A stretch of DNA of 42,670 nt. Origin: Anaerolineales bacterium. GTDB lineage: Bacteria; Chloroflexota; Anaerolineae; CG2-30-64-16. The stretch is from positions 1 through 42,670 of the forward strand of contig JADGQF010000008.1 of NCBI GenBank assembly GCA_017882045.1, in the 5' to 3' direction. Shown piece by piece: positions 9,035 through 17,894 of the stretch (its first letter is position 1; every line of letters starts with the position of its first letter). The position numbers and the translations under genes were made by a program. A model generated the notes under the pieces. It was not told where the DNA came from. It saw only the letters and a list, made by a program, of their open reading frames with translations, and made no database searches.

Positions 9035-9116
9035 GTGGCCTCGCTGGCATCGGGATGTTCCGAGTGTAACCGCTTCGTCCCGCTTTCGCAAGCTCACATA
9101 ACGCAGCCCGGAGGGT

Positions 9117-9144
9117 TTGCGAATCGAAGCTAATTGCGTATAAT
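9117..9144 (+). promoter_or_regulatory. Sigma70-type promoter of glycosyltransferase gene
   Basis: TTGCGA at 9117-9122, a 16-bp spacer and TATAAT at 9139-9144. Transcription would start near 9151 and produce a leader of about 80 nt that carries the hairpin at 9174-9208 before the ribosome site GGAGG at 9218-9222. Confidence 0.7.
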
Positions 9145-9173
9145 GCCCCAAAGGCAATCAACTTCGGCTCGAT

Positions 9174-9208
9174 GGCGACCGGACCCGAGACAGTGGCGTC
9201 CGGTCGCC
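9174..9208 (+). promoter_or_regulatory. 11-bp perfect hairpin in the glycosyltransferase leader
   Basis: GGCGACCGGAC (9174-9184) and GTCCGGTCGCC (9198-9208) are perfect complements with a 13-nt loop. It lies inside the predicted 5' leader, 9 bp before GGAGG. No T-run follows, so it is not a standard terminator; an mRNA-stabilising stem, protein site or translation control element are possible. Confidence 0.6.
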
Positions 9209-9231
9209 TATTTCATTGGAGGTAGAATCTC

Positions 9232-10668
9232 TTGGCGCGGATTCTCTACATTCTGATTGCCTTGTGGCTCAGCTTATACGGCATACAAGCCCTGATCCTG
9301 ACCTTTCTGTACTTGTGGCACCGTAGCAATCACAGCCGCGCCCGGACTCCTGTCCTGGCGATTCCCGCAGCCTGGCCGCACGTGGTCGTTCAACTGCCCG
9401 TTTATAACGAACGGTTGGTGATTGAACGCTTGATCGACGCGGCTGCCGCGCTGGATTACCCGCACGATTGCCTGGAAGTGCAGGTGCTCGACGATTCGAC
9501 TGACGAGACGTCGCAACTGGCCGAAGAACGCGCCGCTTATCAGCGCGCGCGTGGTGTGGATGTGCGGGTCTTGCACCGGCCGGTGCGAGACGGTTTCAAG
9601 GCCGGAGCGCTGGCCTGGGGGATGGGCCAAACTGATGCTGAGTTACTGGTAATTTTCGACGCCGACTTCAGTCCGCCGGCCGACTTTCTGCGCCGAACGG
9701 TGCCATCCATGGCGGACCAGCGGGTGGGGATGGTGCAGACGCGTTGGGCGCATCTGAACGAAGCCTATTCCACCCTGACGTTGGCTGAATCGATCTTCAT
9801 CGATGGGCACTTTGTGGTGGAGCAGTTTGCCCGCAACCAGTCCGGGCTGTTGATGAGCTTTAATGGCTCAGGTGGTGTGTGGCGGCGGCGCTGCATCGAG
9901 GAGGCCGGCGGCTGGCAGTCCGACACGATGACCGAGGACATGGATCTGAGCTACCGGGCCCAATTGGCCGGCTGGCGCTGTCTGTACTTGCCGGATGTCT
10001 CGGCGCCTGCCGAGCTCTCGCCGCAGATCGTGGCCTTCAAGCAGCAGCAGGCGCGCTGGGCAGAGGGCTCGGTGCAGTGCCTGCGCAAACTCGGGCCGGC
10101 GATCCTGAGCAGCCGCTTGAGCGGTGTACAGAAGCTGATGGCCCTGGCGCACATCAGCAATTACCTGGCGGCGCCCCTGTTCGTGATCCTCGTGCTGGCT
10201 ACCCTGCCTGTTATCTGGTTCGCCCAACCCATGCCCAGCGACTTGACCGCGGTCGGCTTCGCCAGCCTCGGCCCGCCGCTCTTGCTGACGGTGGCCCAGG
10301 CAGCGTTGCATCGCGATTGGGCGCGCCGTATCCTGTACATGCCCGTGTTGATCCTGATTGCCATGGGCATTGCCTGGAACACGAGCCGCGGGGTTTGGCG
10401 GGGCCTGACACACTGGGGTGGCACGTTCAACCGCACGCCCAAATACCGCCTCGAAGGACGGCAGGGGCGTTGGAACGGCAGCCTCTACGCGCTCCTGCCT
10501 GATCGGGCGATCCTCGGCGAGATCGCGTTGATGCTGTATGCCCTGCTAACCGTCGCAGTCGCATGGCTGCGCGGCAGCTATGGCGCTATGCCTTACCTGC
10601 TGGTTTACGCCACCGGCTTTGGGCTGGTCGCAGCGATGGGCCTCAGGCAACGGGCGGGCCTCGGGTAG
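9232..10668 (+). CDS. Family 2 processive-type membrane glycosyltransferase (cellulose synthase-like)
   Basis: 478 residues. One N-terminal TM helix (5-28), a GT-A domain, then four or more C-terminal TM helices (from about 305). All landmark motifs are present: VLDDSTDET (Asp87-88), FDADF (143-145, DxD), NGSGG (211-215), TEDMDLS (234-240, catalytic base region) and QQARW (272-276, QxxRW). It transfers a sugar from a nucleotide donor to a growing glycan or lipid acceptor at the membrane. The donor is not readable from sequence. Start is TTG 9232, nine bases after GGAGG; no ATG is better placed. Followed after 51 bp by the VKOR gene, probably in one transcript. Divergent from a broken flippase, so the two may once have formed a surface glycan locus. 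Confidence 0.92.
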   Translation: MARILYILIALWLSLYGIQALILTFLYLWHRSNHSRARTPVLAIPAAWPHVVVQLPVYNERLVIERLIDAAAALDYPHDCLEVQVLDDSTDETSQLAEERAAYQRARGVDVRVLHRPVRDGFKAGALAWGMGQTDAELLVIFDADFSPPADFLRRTVPSMADQRVGMVQTRWAHLNEAYSTLTLAESIFIDGHFVVEQFARNQSGLLMSFNGSGGVWRRRCIEEAGGWQSDTMTEDMDLSYRAQLAGWRCLYLPDVSAPAELSPQIVAFKQQQARWAEGSVQCLRKLGPAILSSRLSGVQKLMALAHISNYLAAPLFVILVLATLPVIWFAQPMPSDLTAVGFASLGPPLLLTVAQAALHRDWARRILYMPVLILIAMGIAWNTSRGVWRGLTHWGGTFNRTPKYRLEGRQGRWNGSLYALLPDRAILGEIALMLYALLTVAVAWLRGSYGAMPYLLVYATGFGLVAAMGLRQRAGLG

Positions 10669-10719
10669 AAAGATCGTTCGGGGCTCCTGCCCTGCGGCAA
10701 GAAAGAGAGAACGGGATCC

Positions 10720-11505
10720 GTGGGAAAGACCCTACTTACTGCAATCGCGCTGTTCCTTGTTCTGGCCGGCCCGGCCTTGGCTGCCACGCCCGCGCCCGGC
10801 TTGGGCGCACAGGTAGCGCTCACGAATACCGGCGCCTGCGCAGCGTCGGCTCCGTGTCCCGGGCCGGCCCTCGCGCTGGTTCTGGCCCGCGCCGTCGCGT
10901 CCGCGGCGGCCCCGCTCCAGACCGAGCCGGCTAACAACGGTTTTGCCCTTGCCTGGGTGGTCGTGGCGCTGATGGTCCTGGCGCTCCTGTACGTGTTGTT
11001 GACCTCCGTGCAGCTTAACCGCGGGGCGGCCTGGCCCTTGCCGGCCGACTGGGCCAGCGTCTTGCTGCCTGTCTTGGCGCTCCTCGGGCTCGGCGTCGCG
11101 CTCTACCTGACCTACGTCGAGACAAGCCAGGTGAACGCGGTATGCGGCCCTGTGGGCAACTGCAACGCCGTGCAGTCCAGCCCCTATGCTAAGCTATTTG
11201 GCGTCCTGCCGGTAGGCCTGTTGGGCGCGTTGGGCTACGTGGGCATCCTGGCTGCGTTCGCCCTCAGCCGCTGGAACACGGGAACGCTGGGCGACATCGC
11301 TCCCCTGGGGCTGCTCGGCATGGCGGCGTTCGGCGTCATTTTCTCGCTTTGGCTGACGTACCTTGAGCTGTTCGTCATCCGGGCGGTCTGCATCTGGTGC
11401 CTGAGCTCGGCAGTCATCATGAGCCTGATCCTGGTGCTCTCGATCGGTCCGGCCATGGCTGTCATGGCGCCGGAAGAGGTTGAGGAAGAAGAGCTACTTC
11501 CTTAA
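10720..11505 (+). CDS. Vitamin K epoxide reductase (VKOR) family membrane protein
   Basis: 261 residues. Its VKOR four-helix core covers about residues 112-245, with the loop cysteine pair CGPVGNC (Cys142, Cys148) and the quinone-side CIWC (Cys224, Cys227). These shuttle electrons from periplasmic dithiols to the quinone pool, supporting disulfide formation. Ahead of the core are a signal-like helix (3-21), an exported segment with a further cysteine pair (Cys40, Cys46) and an extra TM helix (75-95). No fused thioredoxin domain is present, unlike many bacterial VKORs, so a separate DsbA-like partner is expected. The tail is acidic (EEVEEEELL). Start GTG 10720 follows a weak purine-rich site. 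It converges with the GH-A gene, overlapping by 12 bp. Confidence 0.9.
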   Translation: MGKTLLTAIALFLVLAGPALAATPAPGLGAQVALTNTGACAASAPCPGPALALVLARAVASAAAPLQTEPANNGFALAWVVVALMVLALLYVLLTSVQLNRGAAWPLPADWASVLLPVLALLGLGVALYLTYVETSQVNAVCGPVGNCNAVQSSPYAKLFGVLPVGLLGALGYVGILAAFALSRWNTGTLGDIAPLGLLGMAAFGVIFSLWLTYLELFVIRAVCIWCLSSAVIMSLILVLSIGPAMAVMAPEEVEEEELLP

Positions 11506-13467
11506 AGCTCCGGCCTGTCGGATGGTGAAGACGATGGCATCATTGGCGGGGAACGCCGCACGCAGGCTGGCGGGTCCGCTCGCCGGCTCTGGGCCATGCA
11601 GAGTCTCTGCCAGGTGCCAGCCTTCAGCCAGGCTCAGCGTGGCCTGCTGCGCGTGCGGGCTGTAGTTGATCGCCACCACCACCCTCCGCCCATCGTCCAG
11701 CGGGTGTTCGGTGAGACCGATCTGCGGCAGGGCCTTGGTCACCGCTCGCCGGCCAGTCACCGCTGTGGCCAGGTGCCGGTAGATCTGCCAGAAGGGTTGC
11801 GCAGCGGCGGCGTCGAACGCGCCGGGCATCCCGGCGAGGTAGGTTTCGATCGGCACGCCGAGGAAGCATACCTGGCCTTGACCGTACGCTGCGCTGGTGA
11901 ACACCGGATTGCCGTCGCTTTCGCGGCCCAGCACCCTAGCGCCCGCGCTGGCTAGTTCTAGCCTGAACGGCGCTTGCATGCCGAACGACGGGCAGCCGGC
12001 CAACCCATCCATCCGCATACTGACCGGTCCGCTGCGCCGGCGCCGCGTCTGCACCTGGAGCCCGAACGGTTCGTTGAAGGGTGACAGCATGCAGTCCTGG
12101 TGCGAAACGTAAAGCGTCGCGCCGGCGCGCGCCTGTTCGAGGAGTTCGAGCCAGCGGTGGCGCGGCAAGGAACCACCGCCGCTGAGCGAAGGCAACAAGT
12201 AGAGCCGCGCGGCTTTCAGAGGTTGGCCGGCGTACTGGAATTCCAGGTCGAAGCCGGCCTGCTTTGCCAGGACAAAGCTGCTGTAGGCGGCGCCCCACTG
12301 GTCCTGACCCTCAGTCAGGATACAAACCGCCTCGGTTATGCGCGGCGGCAACACCGTGAACGGCAGACTCGCGAGGAAGCGCCCGAAATGGCCGATCTCG
12401 CCCAAGACCGGCTTCTCGCTACGATCGCCACGCACCAGGCCCAACTCGCGCTCGAAGGCAGCCCAGTCGTAGGGCGCATGCGCCAGGCCGAGCTGATCGA
12501 ACGCGCACCACCACAATAGACCGTGACAGTCGTGCGCCCACAAGGAAAAGAGCACGCTGCGGACAAAATCCGCCGCGATGGGCTCGCTGGCCACCATCGG
12601 GCCGAGCGTGCCGATCTCCTCGACCAGGCATGGCTTGCTGCCGATGTCTGCGTAGAAGCGCGATTCGGCAGTCGAATGGAGAAGGGTGCGTATGCTGTTG
12701 AGCGGGTCCTGGTCGGTATGCGGCGTGAAATAGGGATAGGGGTGCGTTGTCAACAGGTCGGTCAATTCGCCCTGGTCCTGCATGGTCCACGCCGCCTCGC
12801 GCCCCGGCAGGAGGCTGTGCATGCCCGAGACGACCGGCCGCGATGGGTCCTCGACACGGATTGCGTTGGTGATGGCCGATGTCCACACCCACGCCGCCTC
12901 GCGCGAGACGGGCGCCATGCAGTTGCATTCATTGCCCAGATCCCAGGCGGCGATGGCCGGGTGGTTCTTGAAACGGCGCACGAAATAGCGCACCAGGCGC
13001 ACTTCCCATTGGATGGCCCGCGGGTCGGTCAGGACGTTCAGACCCTCCAGGGCCGGCGGGACGAACAGGCGCCCGCTCATCCAGCCGGTCAGCAGACCGG
13101 CGATCAGGCGCAGTCCGTACTTCTCCGCCAGGCGGGCGAACTCCGCAAAGTGTTCCATGGCAAGCGCGGAAACGCCCGCCTCGCCCTCAGCGTCTTCCGG
13201 CAGCCGCGCCTCGCCGTGGCGGAACTCCACCGGCTCGCCTGAGCCACCCCGCAACAGAGTCAAGGGTTGAAAATCGGGCCACAACGGGAACACGCGCAAC
13301 ACCTGCAGCCCGGCCGCGGCCAGCTGGCGCAGGTCCTCTTCCACGATCTCCGGGCGCCAATCGGACCACATAGCAGTCCCGGCGTGCGAGGCCCAATAAT
13401 TGCAGCCGACCACGAAATGGCCGGGGCTGATCAGGTCCGGGGGCGAAACCTCTTTGTTTGCGTTCAT
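11494..13467 (-). CDS. Clan GH-A glycoside hydrolase (GH5-like barrel plus C-terminal domains)
   Basis: 657 residues, no signal peptide. Residues 15-400 form a TIM barrel: GCNYWASHAG, LRVFPLWPDF, AWDLGNECN with Glu180 as the acid/base, then CLVEEIGTLG with Glu284 as the likely nucleophile. Both catalytic glutamates are thus present. Residues 430-590 resemble the glutamine-amidotransferase-like domain seen after GH42 and related barrels (VCILTEGQDQWGAAY, GATLYVSHQDCML, GQVCFLGVPIETYL). The C-terminal 70 residues look like a small beta-sandwich. Family (GH5, GH42-like or an unnumbered clan member) cannot be fixed by eye. ATG 13467 overlaps the RidA stop in ATGA, indicating coupled translation; no ribosome site supports an upstream start. 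Confidence 0.88.
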   Translation of the reverse strand: MNANKEVSPPDLISPGHFVVGCNYWASHAGTAMWSDWRPEIVEEDLRQLAAAGLQVLRVFPLWPDFQPLTLLRGGSGEPVEFRHGEARLPEDAEGEAGVSALAMEHFAEFARLAEKYGLRLIAGLLTGWMSGRLFVPPALEGLNVLTDPRAIQWEVRLVRYFVRRFKNHPAIAAWDLGNECNCMAPVSREAAWVWTSAITNAIRVEDPSRPVVSGMHSLLPGREAAWTMQDQGELTDLLTTHPYPYFTPHTDQDPLNSIRTLLHSTAESRFYADIGSKPCLVEEIGTLGPMVASEPIAADFVRSVLFSLWAHDCHGLLWWCAFDQLGLAHAPYDWAAFERELGLVRGDRSEKPVLGEIGHFGRFLASLPFTVLPPRITEAVCILTEGQDQWGAAYSSFVLAKQAGFDLEFQYAGQPLKAARLYLLPSLSGGGSLPRHRWLELLEQARAGATLYVSHQDCMLSPFNEPFGLQVQTRRRRSGPVSMRMDGLAGCPSFGMQAPFRLELASAGARVLGRESDGNPVFTSAAYGQGQVCFLGVPIETYLAGMPGAFDAAAAQPFWQIYRHLATAVTGRRAVTKALPQIGLTEHPLDDGRRVVVAINYSPHAQQATLSLAEGWHLAETLHGPEPASGPASLRAAFPANDAIVFTIRQAGALRK

Positions 13468-13925
13468 GCTTTCAACTCGACAATCATCTCGATTTCCACC
13501 GGGATGTCGCGCGGCAGCTCGTTGACGCCGATGGCGGAGCGGGCATGGCGCCCGCGCTCGCCAAAGACCTGTTGGAGCAGTTCCGAGGCGCCGTTCATCA
13601 CCAGGGGTTGGTCGTTGAAGCCGGGCGCACTGGCCACGAAGCCCAGCACTTTTACCACCCGCTCCACCCGGTCCAGGCTGCCCGCCCCCTGCTTGATCAG
13701 GCTCAGCAGGTTCAGCATGCACAGCCGGGCCGCCGCGCGCCCTTCATCCACGGTCACGCCGGCGCCGACCTTGCCCCGGTATGGGAACTGCCCGCGCTCC
13801 TGCGGGCCGATGCCCGACGTGTAGAGCAGATTGCCGGTTTGCACCCAGAGCACGTACGCGCCGATGGGTTGCGGAAGCTCCGGCAACTCGATGCCCAGCT
13901 CGGCCAGGCGTTCGTCGATGGTCAT
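13464..13925 (-). CDS. RidA/YjgF/Rid family protein
   Basis: 153 residues. Core features: LLYTSGIGPQ, a conserved Arg in HARSAIGVNELP, and the PVEIEMIVEL closing strand. Rid proteins hydrolyse reactive enamine/imine intermediates from PLP enzymes; longer members like this one (an N-terminal MTIDERLAELGIELPE segment) form a Rid subgroup of less certain role. It overlaps the GH-A gene by four bases and follows a decayed Gfo/Idh gene by 15 bp, so it was part of a sugar or amino-sugar catabolic operon. AAGGAG sits about ten bases before ATG 13925. Confidence 0.9.
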   Translation of the reverse strand: MTIDERLAELGIELPELPQPIGAYVLWVQTGNLLYTSGIGPQERGQFPYRGKVGAGVTVDEGRAAARLCMLNLLSLIKQGAGSLDRVERVVKVLGFVASAPGFNDQPLVMNGASELLQQVFGERGRHARSAIGVNELPRDIPVEIEMIVELKA

Positions 13926-13939
13926 GCCTTATCATCTCC

Positions 13940-14252
13940 TTACTGATGGCGCACAGTCCCGCGGCGCAGGCCCTCCAGCAGCGCGGCGTAAGAGGCCCGC
14001 TCGAGGGGCAATGGGATGACCTGGCCTGTGTAGCTGGAGTAGATCATCGCGTTCGCCAGTTCGAGCGACATGCGCGCCTCACGCGCCGGGGCGGCCAGGG
14101 GCTTGCCCTCCAGGATTGCCGCGTGCAGGTTCCGGATCGCAGACCGCGACGAGCTCGGCGGTGGGGAGCGCGAGGGCCGGGCGGTGCGCGCCGAAAACGG
14201 TGGCGCCGGCGCCGATGACCACGTGACGGAGTTTCGCGACAGGTTGAGTCAT
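13940..14252 (-). pseudogene. Gfo/Idh/MocA oxidoreductase with internal deletion
   Basis: The front 42 codons from ATG 14252 are a normal Rossmann start (LRHVVIGAGATVFGAHRPAL then ELVAVCDPEP). At about 14131-14140 (TCCGGATCGC on the plus strand) the frame changes, and the next 63 codons are a normal C-terminal end of the same family: NLHAAILEGKPLAAPAREAR then SLELANAMIYSSYTGQVIPL and a TAA at 13940-13942. Everything between, including the EKP motif and the catalytic domain (about 250 or more codons by family length), is missing. The joint also shifts frame, so no product can be functional. Both ends are well conserved, so the deletion is recent or artefactual. Confidence 0.8.
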
Positions 14253-14292
14253 AGAAGTATCGTCCTCTCCCAGATCCAACCTTTATCTTACC

Positions 14293-15141
14293 TTACAAGT
14301 CGCGTTGCTGGAAAACCCAGACGGCGACGCCGAGGGCAACCGCGGCGTAGATGACGGCGTAAATGACCATGGCCGGGCTGGGCACCGATGTGCTGATGAA
14401 CGGCGAGTTGAACAAGCCGCTCAGCGAGGAGGGTTGCATCAGGGCGGCGGCGCGTCGCCACAGCGCCTCGGTGGGCATGATCAGGCTACTGACGATACCG
14501 ATGTTGAGCGCGGTGTCATTGTGGATCGCCGCGCCCACCTGCTCGGTCCAACCGCCCATGAACGCGAGGATGAAAAGCATGCAGACGAGCACGCCATTAG
14601 TGATGGTCGAGAACAGGGTGCCACCGAGCAGCGTCAGCGTCAGGAGCACCCACCCGACCATCATCATCAGAATCAGGCCGGCGATCAGGTTGTTGGCCAC
14701 GAAGCCGCTGATCAGGAACGAGATGAGGAGCACGCCGCCTGCCAGGAACAGGACCGTCGCACTCACCATGAGCGCGTAGCCCAGCCACTTGCCCAGCAGT
14801 ACCTCCCAGCGGGCAAGGGGTTTGGTCACGATGGATTGGATTGAGTGCGAGGCGATCTCGCCCGAGATCGTGTCGACCGAAGATAGCACCGTCACCATGA
14901 CCACAAGGAAGTTAACGGCGTAGAGGCCCATCATGGTGAAGGTATTGCTCATTTCGCGGGCCGCCAGCGGACCCGGGCCGTTTGCCCCCGCCTGGCTCGC
15001 GCGCAGGATGTCCCGGTGCAAGAAGTAGAAGCCCAGCCCGTAGAGGACCAGGAAAGCCAGGCCGAGGACCAGGCCGACCAGCAACAGGCGGCGCCGGCGG
15101 GCCTCGCGGAAGGTCAGCCAGGCGATGTAGGGCACCTTCAT
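14293..15141 (-). CDS. ABC-2 type transporter permease
   Basis: 282 residues with six predicted TM helices: about 20-40, 75-95, 118-140, 150-172, 182-200 and 258-278. The segment VDTISGEIASHSIQSIVTKP just after TM2 is the classic ABC-2/NosY-type signature ahead of the second helix pair. It is the membrane half of an exporter with the ATPase encoded immediately upstream; start ATG 15141 overlaps the ATPase stop in ATGA. Cargo is unknown. Its place behind an ECF sigma/anti-sigma pair suggests envelope-stress or toxic-compound export under that sigma factor, which is inference. Confidence 0.9.
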   Translation of the reverse strand: MKVPYIAWLTFREARRRRLLLVGLVLGLAFLVLYGLGFYFLHRDILRASQAGANGPGPLAAREMSNTFTMMGLYAVNFLVVMVTVLSSVDTISGEIASHSIQSIVTKPLARWEVLLGKWLGYALMVSATVLFLAGGVLLISFLISGFVANNLIAGLILMMMVGWVLLTLTLLGGTLFSTITNGVLVCMLFILAFMGGWTEQVGAAIHNDTALNIGIVSSLIMPTEALWRRAAALMQPSSLSGLFNSPFISTSVPSPAMVIYAVIYAAVALGVAVWVFQQRDL

Positions 15142-16064
15142 CCGGCTTCCTCTCCTTCCATCACGCGCATGAAGAATTCCTCCAGCGACAGACGCCGCGG
15201 GATCACGCTGTAGATGCGGACGCCCTGCGCGCTCAGCCAGGCTACCAGGTCCGGCACCTGTGCTTCGGACTCCAGCCGCACCACCAGGCGGCCGGCATCC
15301 AGCTTTTCGCAGGGACCGAAGCGGCTCAGGCCCTGCATGCTCTCGGGGGAGAGGCCCTCCAGGCGCAACTCCACCTCGGCCCCGGCCGCCAGCAGCTCGT
15401 CCAGCCGGCCGGTCTGCACCACCTCACCCTGGCGAATGAACGCGACCCGGTCGCAGGTGACCTCAATCTCGCTCAACAGGTGCGAGTTGAGGAAAACTGT
15501 GATACCCCGTGCGCGCAATGAGCGGATAATGTCCCGCACGAGACGCCGTCCCAGGGGGTCGAGGCCAGAGGTGGGCTCATCCAGGAATACCAGTTCAGGT
15601 TCGTTGAGCAGCGCCTGCGCCAGGCCGATGCGCTGCAGCATGCCCTTGGAGAAGTCCCGCAGTGGCTTATCTGCATGGCGCGCCAGGCCGGTGAGTTCCA
15701 GCAACTCGGGCACGCGTTGGCGCGAGACGGCGGGCGCCACACCGTAGAGGTGGGCATGCACCTCGAGGAACTCGGCCGCACGCAGCCATTCCTGAAAGCG
15801 GAAGTGCTCGGGCAGGAAGCCGACGCGCGTCCGCGAATGCCAATCGGACGGTGTGCTGCCCAGGATATGCGCGGCGCCGGCCGTGGGACGCACCAGGCCC
15901 AGGAACATCTTCAGCGAGGTCGTCTTGCCGGCGCCGTTCGGTCCCAGGAAGCCAAAAACCTCGCCGCGTTCGACGGCGAGGTTGAGATTGGCGACGGCCA
16001 CCGTTCGGCCATATTCCTTCCGCAGCCCCTCGGCGCGAATGGCCAGGTCGGACGGGCCCGTCAA
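15138..16064 (-). CDS. ABC transporter ATP-binding protein
   Basis: 308 residues. Walker A GPNGAGKTT (41-49), signature FSKGMLQR (138-145; the common LSGGQ is replaced, as often in ABC-2/NosF-like exporters), Walker B LVFLDEP (158-164), D-loop SGLDP and H-loop NSH (193-195). A C-terminal domain of about 80 residues follows, as in DrrA/NosF-like exporters. It pairs with the ABC-2 permease whose start overlaps its stop. Its own ATG 16064 overlaps the anti-sigma stop, so the sigma, anti-sigma, ATPase and permease genes are all translationally coupled. Confidence 0.95.
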   Translation of the reverse strand: MTGPSDLAIRAEGLRKEYGRTVAVANLNLAVERGEVFGFLGPNGAGKTTSLKMFLGLVRPTAGAAHILGSTPSDWHSRTRVGFLPEHFRFQEWLRAAEFLEVHAHLYGVAPAVSRQRVPELLELTGLARHADKPLRDFSKGMLQRIGLAQALLNEPELVFLDEPTSGLDPLGRRLVRDIIRSLRARGITVFLNSHLLSEIEVTCDRVAFIRQGEVVQTGRLDELLAAGAEVELRLEGLSPESMQGLSRFGPCEKLDAGRLVVRLESEAQVPDLVAWLSAQGVRIYSVIPRRLSLEEFFMRVMEGEEAG

Positions 16065-17251
16065 TTCAGCGAGTTAGCGATGCCTACCAGGGCCTGGAGG
16101 CTAAAGTTGCCCTGGATGGCATACAACATGCCGTTCGTTTCCCATACGAGGGTCGGACCGCTAGCCTGGTCGCCGCCTTTCTCGCTGCGGGCGCTGCTGG
16201 GGGCGCTCTTTTGCTCGGTCAGCAGATAACCGGTCGTGCCGCGCACGTTGACCTGCTGCACGGTCGCCGCATTCTGCGGCACCGGCACGACCAGTGTGGT
16301 GGCCCAGTCGATGCTGTTACTGAGATCGGCGGCCTGGCCGGCCGGCAGGCCCATTAGTTGCAGCCCGGCTTTCCCCAGCGCTTTGGTATCAAGCCCATCG
16401 GGGACGTCGACCTCCGGGCTGGGCGCCTGGACGATGGTCACCGCCGTTGCGCCAGACCCGTAACGCATCGTGACTACTGCCGGGATGCGCGCCGTCAGCG
16501 GCAGGCTGTCCTTGCCGGCCGGAATCGCGTCGGTGGACAAGCCGGCTGACTGCAGCAGTGCCCGGGCCGCAGCCAGGTTGACGGTGGTGCTCGCCGTGTA
16601 AGCGCCTTCGACGGCGAACTTGGTGCGTGGGCCGGCGATCGCCTCGAGTTTGTCCGGCATCAGAACCTTGAACCCGGCTGCCCGGTCAGCCGCGTCGGGG
16701 CCGGAGACATCCGCCGCCTTAGAGGGAGTCACCTGTGGCTTGCTGAAGATCTGCTCCTGGAAGCTCTGCAGGCTGTCCATCTTGGACGGGTCGAACTGGA
16801 TAACGGCAATTTTCTGCACGCGGAAAATACCCAGGAACTGGGCGGCGGCGGTGCGGACCGGATCGATGGCCATGACCGCCACCAGGGCGGCGACCAACAC
16901 CAGACTGGCCAGCGCGACGCGCCAGTGACGGTAACGAAGAGTCTGCCACATAGTAGCTAACCTCCGGTTCAGGGGATGGCTCTGCCGGGCTTGCCGGCGA
17001 GCCTCAAAGCGATGCCAGGCGGCGCGTGTCGCCGGCTCGGGCGCCTGCACGCGACCCAGCGCCTCGTAGACGAGCGCCGAGCCGGCTTGCAGGGTCTGAA
17101 GTTGTGTGACGCAGGGCCGGCAGCCGGCCAGGTGAGCTTCGACGGTGCTCAGCTCGACGTACGTCAGCTCGTGGTCCAGGTAAGCGCACAGCGCGCCTGC
17201 CGGCGGGCAACGATCCGGGCGGGATATCGGGTCAAGGGTTCGATCAGGCAT
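16061..17251 (-). CDS. Membrane-anchored ZAS-type anti-sigma factor
   Basis: 396 residues. The cytoplasmic N-terminus holds a zinc-finger anti-sigma motif, HLAGCRPC (His40-x3-Cys44-x2-Cys47) with Cys22 further upstream. One TM helix lies at about 111-129 (VALASLVLVAALVAVMAI). The remaining 265 residues are outside the membrane and of a type seen on Gram-positive and Chloroflexota anti-sigmas (QFLGIFRVQKIAVIQF opening; several beta-rich segments). It should hold the ECF sigma encoded just upstream inactive until a signal reaches the outer domain. Start ATG 17251 overlaps the sigma stop by eight bases; longer upstream frames would run inside the sigma gene. Confidence 0.88.
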   Translation of the reverse strand: MPDRTLDPISRPDRCPPAGALCAYLDHELTYVELSTVEAHLAGCRPCVTQLQTLQAGSALVYEALGRVQAPEPATRAAWHRFEARRQARQSHPLNRRLATMWQTLRYRHWRVALASLVLVAALVAVMAIDPVRTAAAQFLGIFRVQKIAVIQFDPSKMDSLQSFQEQIFSKPQVTPSKAADVSGPDAADRAAGFKVLMPDKLEAIAGPRTKFAVEGAYTASTTVNLAAARALLQSAGLSTDAIPAGKDSLPLTARIPAVVTMRYGSGATAVTIVQAPSPEVDVPDGLDTKALGKAGLQLMGLPAGQAADLSNSIDWATTLVVPVPQNAATVQQVNVRGTTGYLLTEQKSAPSSARSEKGGDQASGPTLVWETNGMLYAIQGNFSLQALVGIANSLN

Positions 17252-17825
17252 CGTGTTCCATCTCCTCGAGCTCGCCATACAGGTCGCGGAAAGCTCGCTC
17301 CGCCCGGGCCAGCAGGGTGCCGATGCTCCCCGGCGCCACGCCCAACGCGCCGGCCAACTCCGCGTAGCTGAGGCCGGCCTGGCGCAGCAGCAGCAATTGT
17401 ACCTGGCGCTCGGGCAGGCGGGCCAGAACCCCCCGCACCTTCGCCGCTGTGTCCGCCGTGGCCGCAACCATCGAGTCGCCCGCGGCGGGCTGGCCCGCGC
17501 TCTGTGCTTCTGTCAGCGCTCGCTCCTCGCGTCGCCGCCGCCGTCCCCGGCTGCGCAAAGCATTGTAAGCCAGGTTCGTTGTCACCCGCAGTAACCAACC
17601 CCGCAGGTTGTGGTTACGGCCGGCCGGCAGCGGGTGCTCGTAGAGGCGCAGAAACGCTTCCTGGGCTGCATCTTCAGCTTCGGACGCCGAGCCAAGGAGC
17701 CGGTAGGCCACTGCGAAGACCTGCGCATAATGTTCGCGAAAGATGGTCTCGAAGGCTTCCTGGCTTCCGGCCCGCAGCCCGGCAAGCAGCGCCTCGGTTT
17801 GCGACAACGGCTCACGCCCTGGCAT
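17244..17825 (-). CDS. ECF-type RNA polymerase sigma factor
   Basis: 193 residues with region 2 (FREHYAQVFAVAYRLLG, then EAEDAAQEAFLRLYEH for core binding and melting) and region 4 (LPERQVQLLLLRQAGLSYAE then LAGALGVAPGSIGTLLARAE for -35 recognition). It heads the four-gene operon with its anti-sigma and an ABC exporter, and probably drives that operon and further stress genes. Two GTG codons precede ATG 17825 in frame; no start has a strong ribosome site. Arg-rich linker RSRGRRRRREER lies between the domains. Confidence 0.92.
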   Translation of the reverse strand: MPGREPLSQTEALLAGLRAGSQEAFETIFREHYAQVFAVAYRLLGSASEAEDAAQEAFLRLYEHPLPAGRNHNLRGWLLRVTTNLAYNALRSRGRRRRREERALTEAQSAGQPAAGDSMVAATADTAAKVRGVLARLPERQVQLLLLRQAGLSYAELAGALGVAPGSIGTLLARAERAFRDLYGELEEMEHDA

Positions 17826-17894
17826 CACCACATCTCAACTTATTAACACCGCGCGCCGGCGGAATGTGACAGTGCCCTCGCCGGCCAGAGTCTA

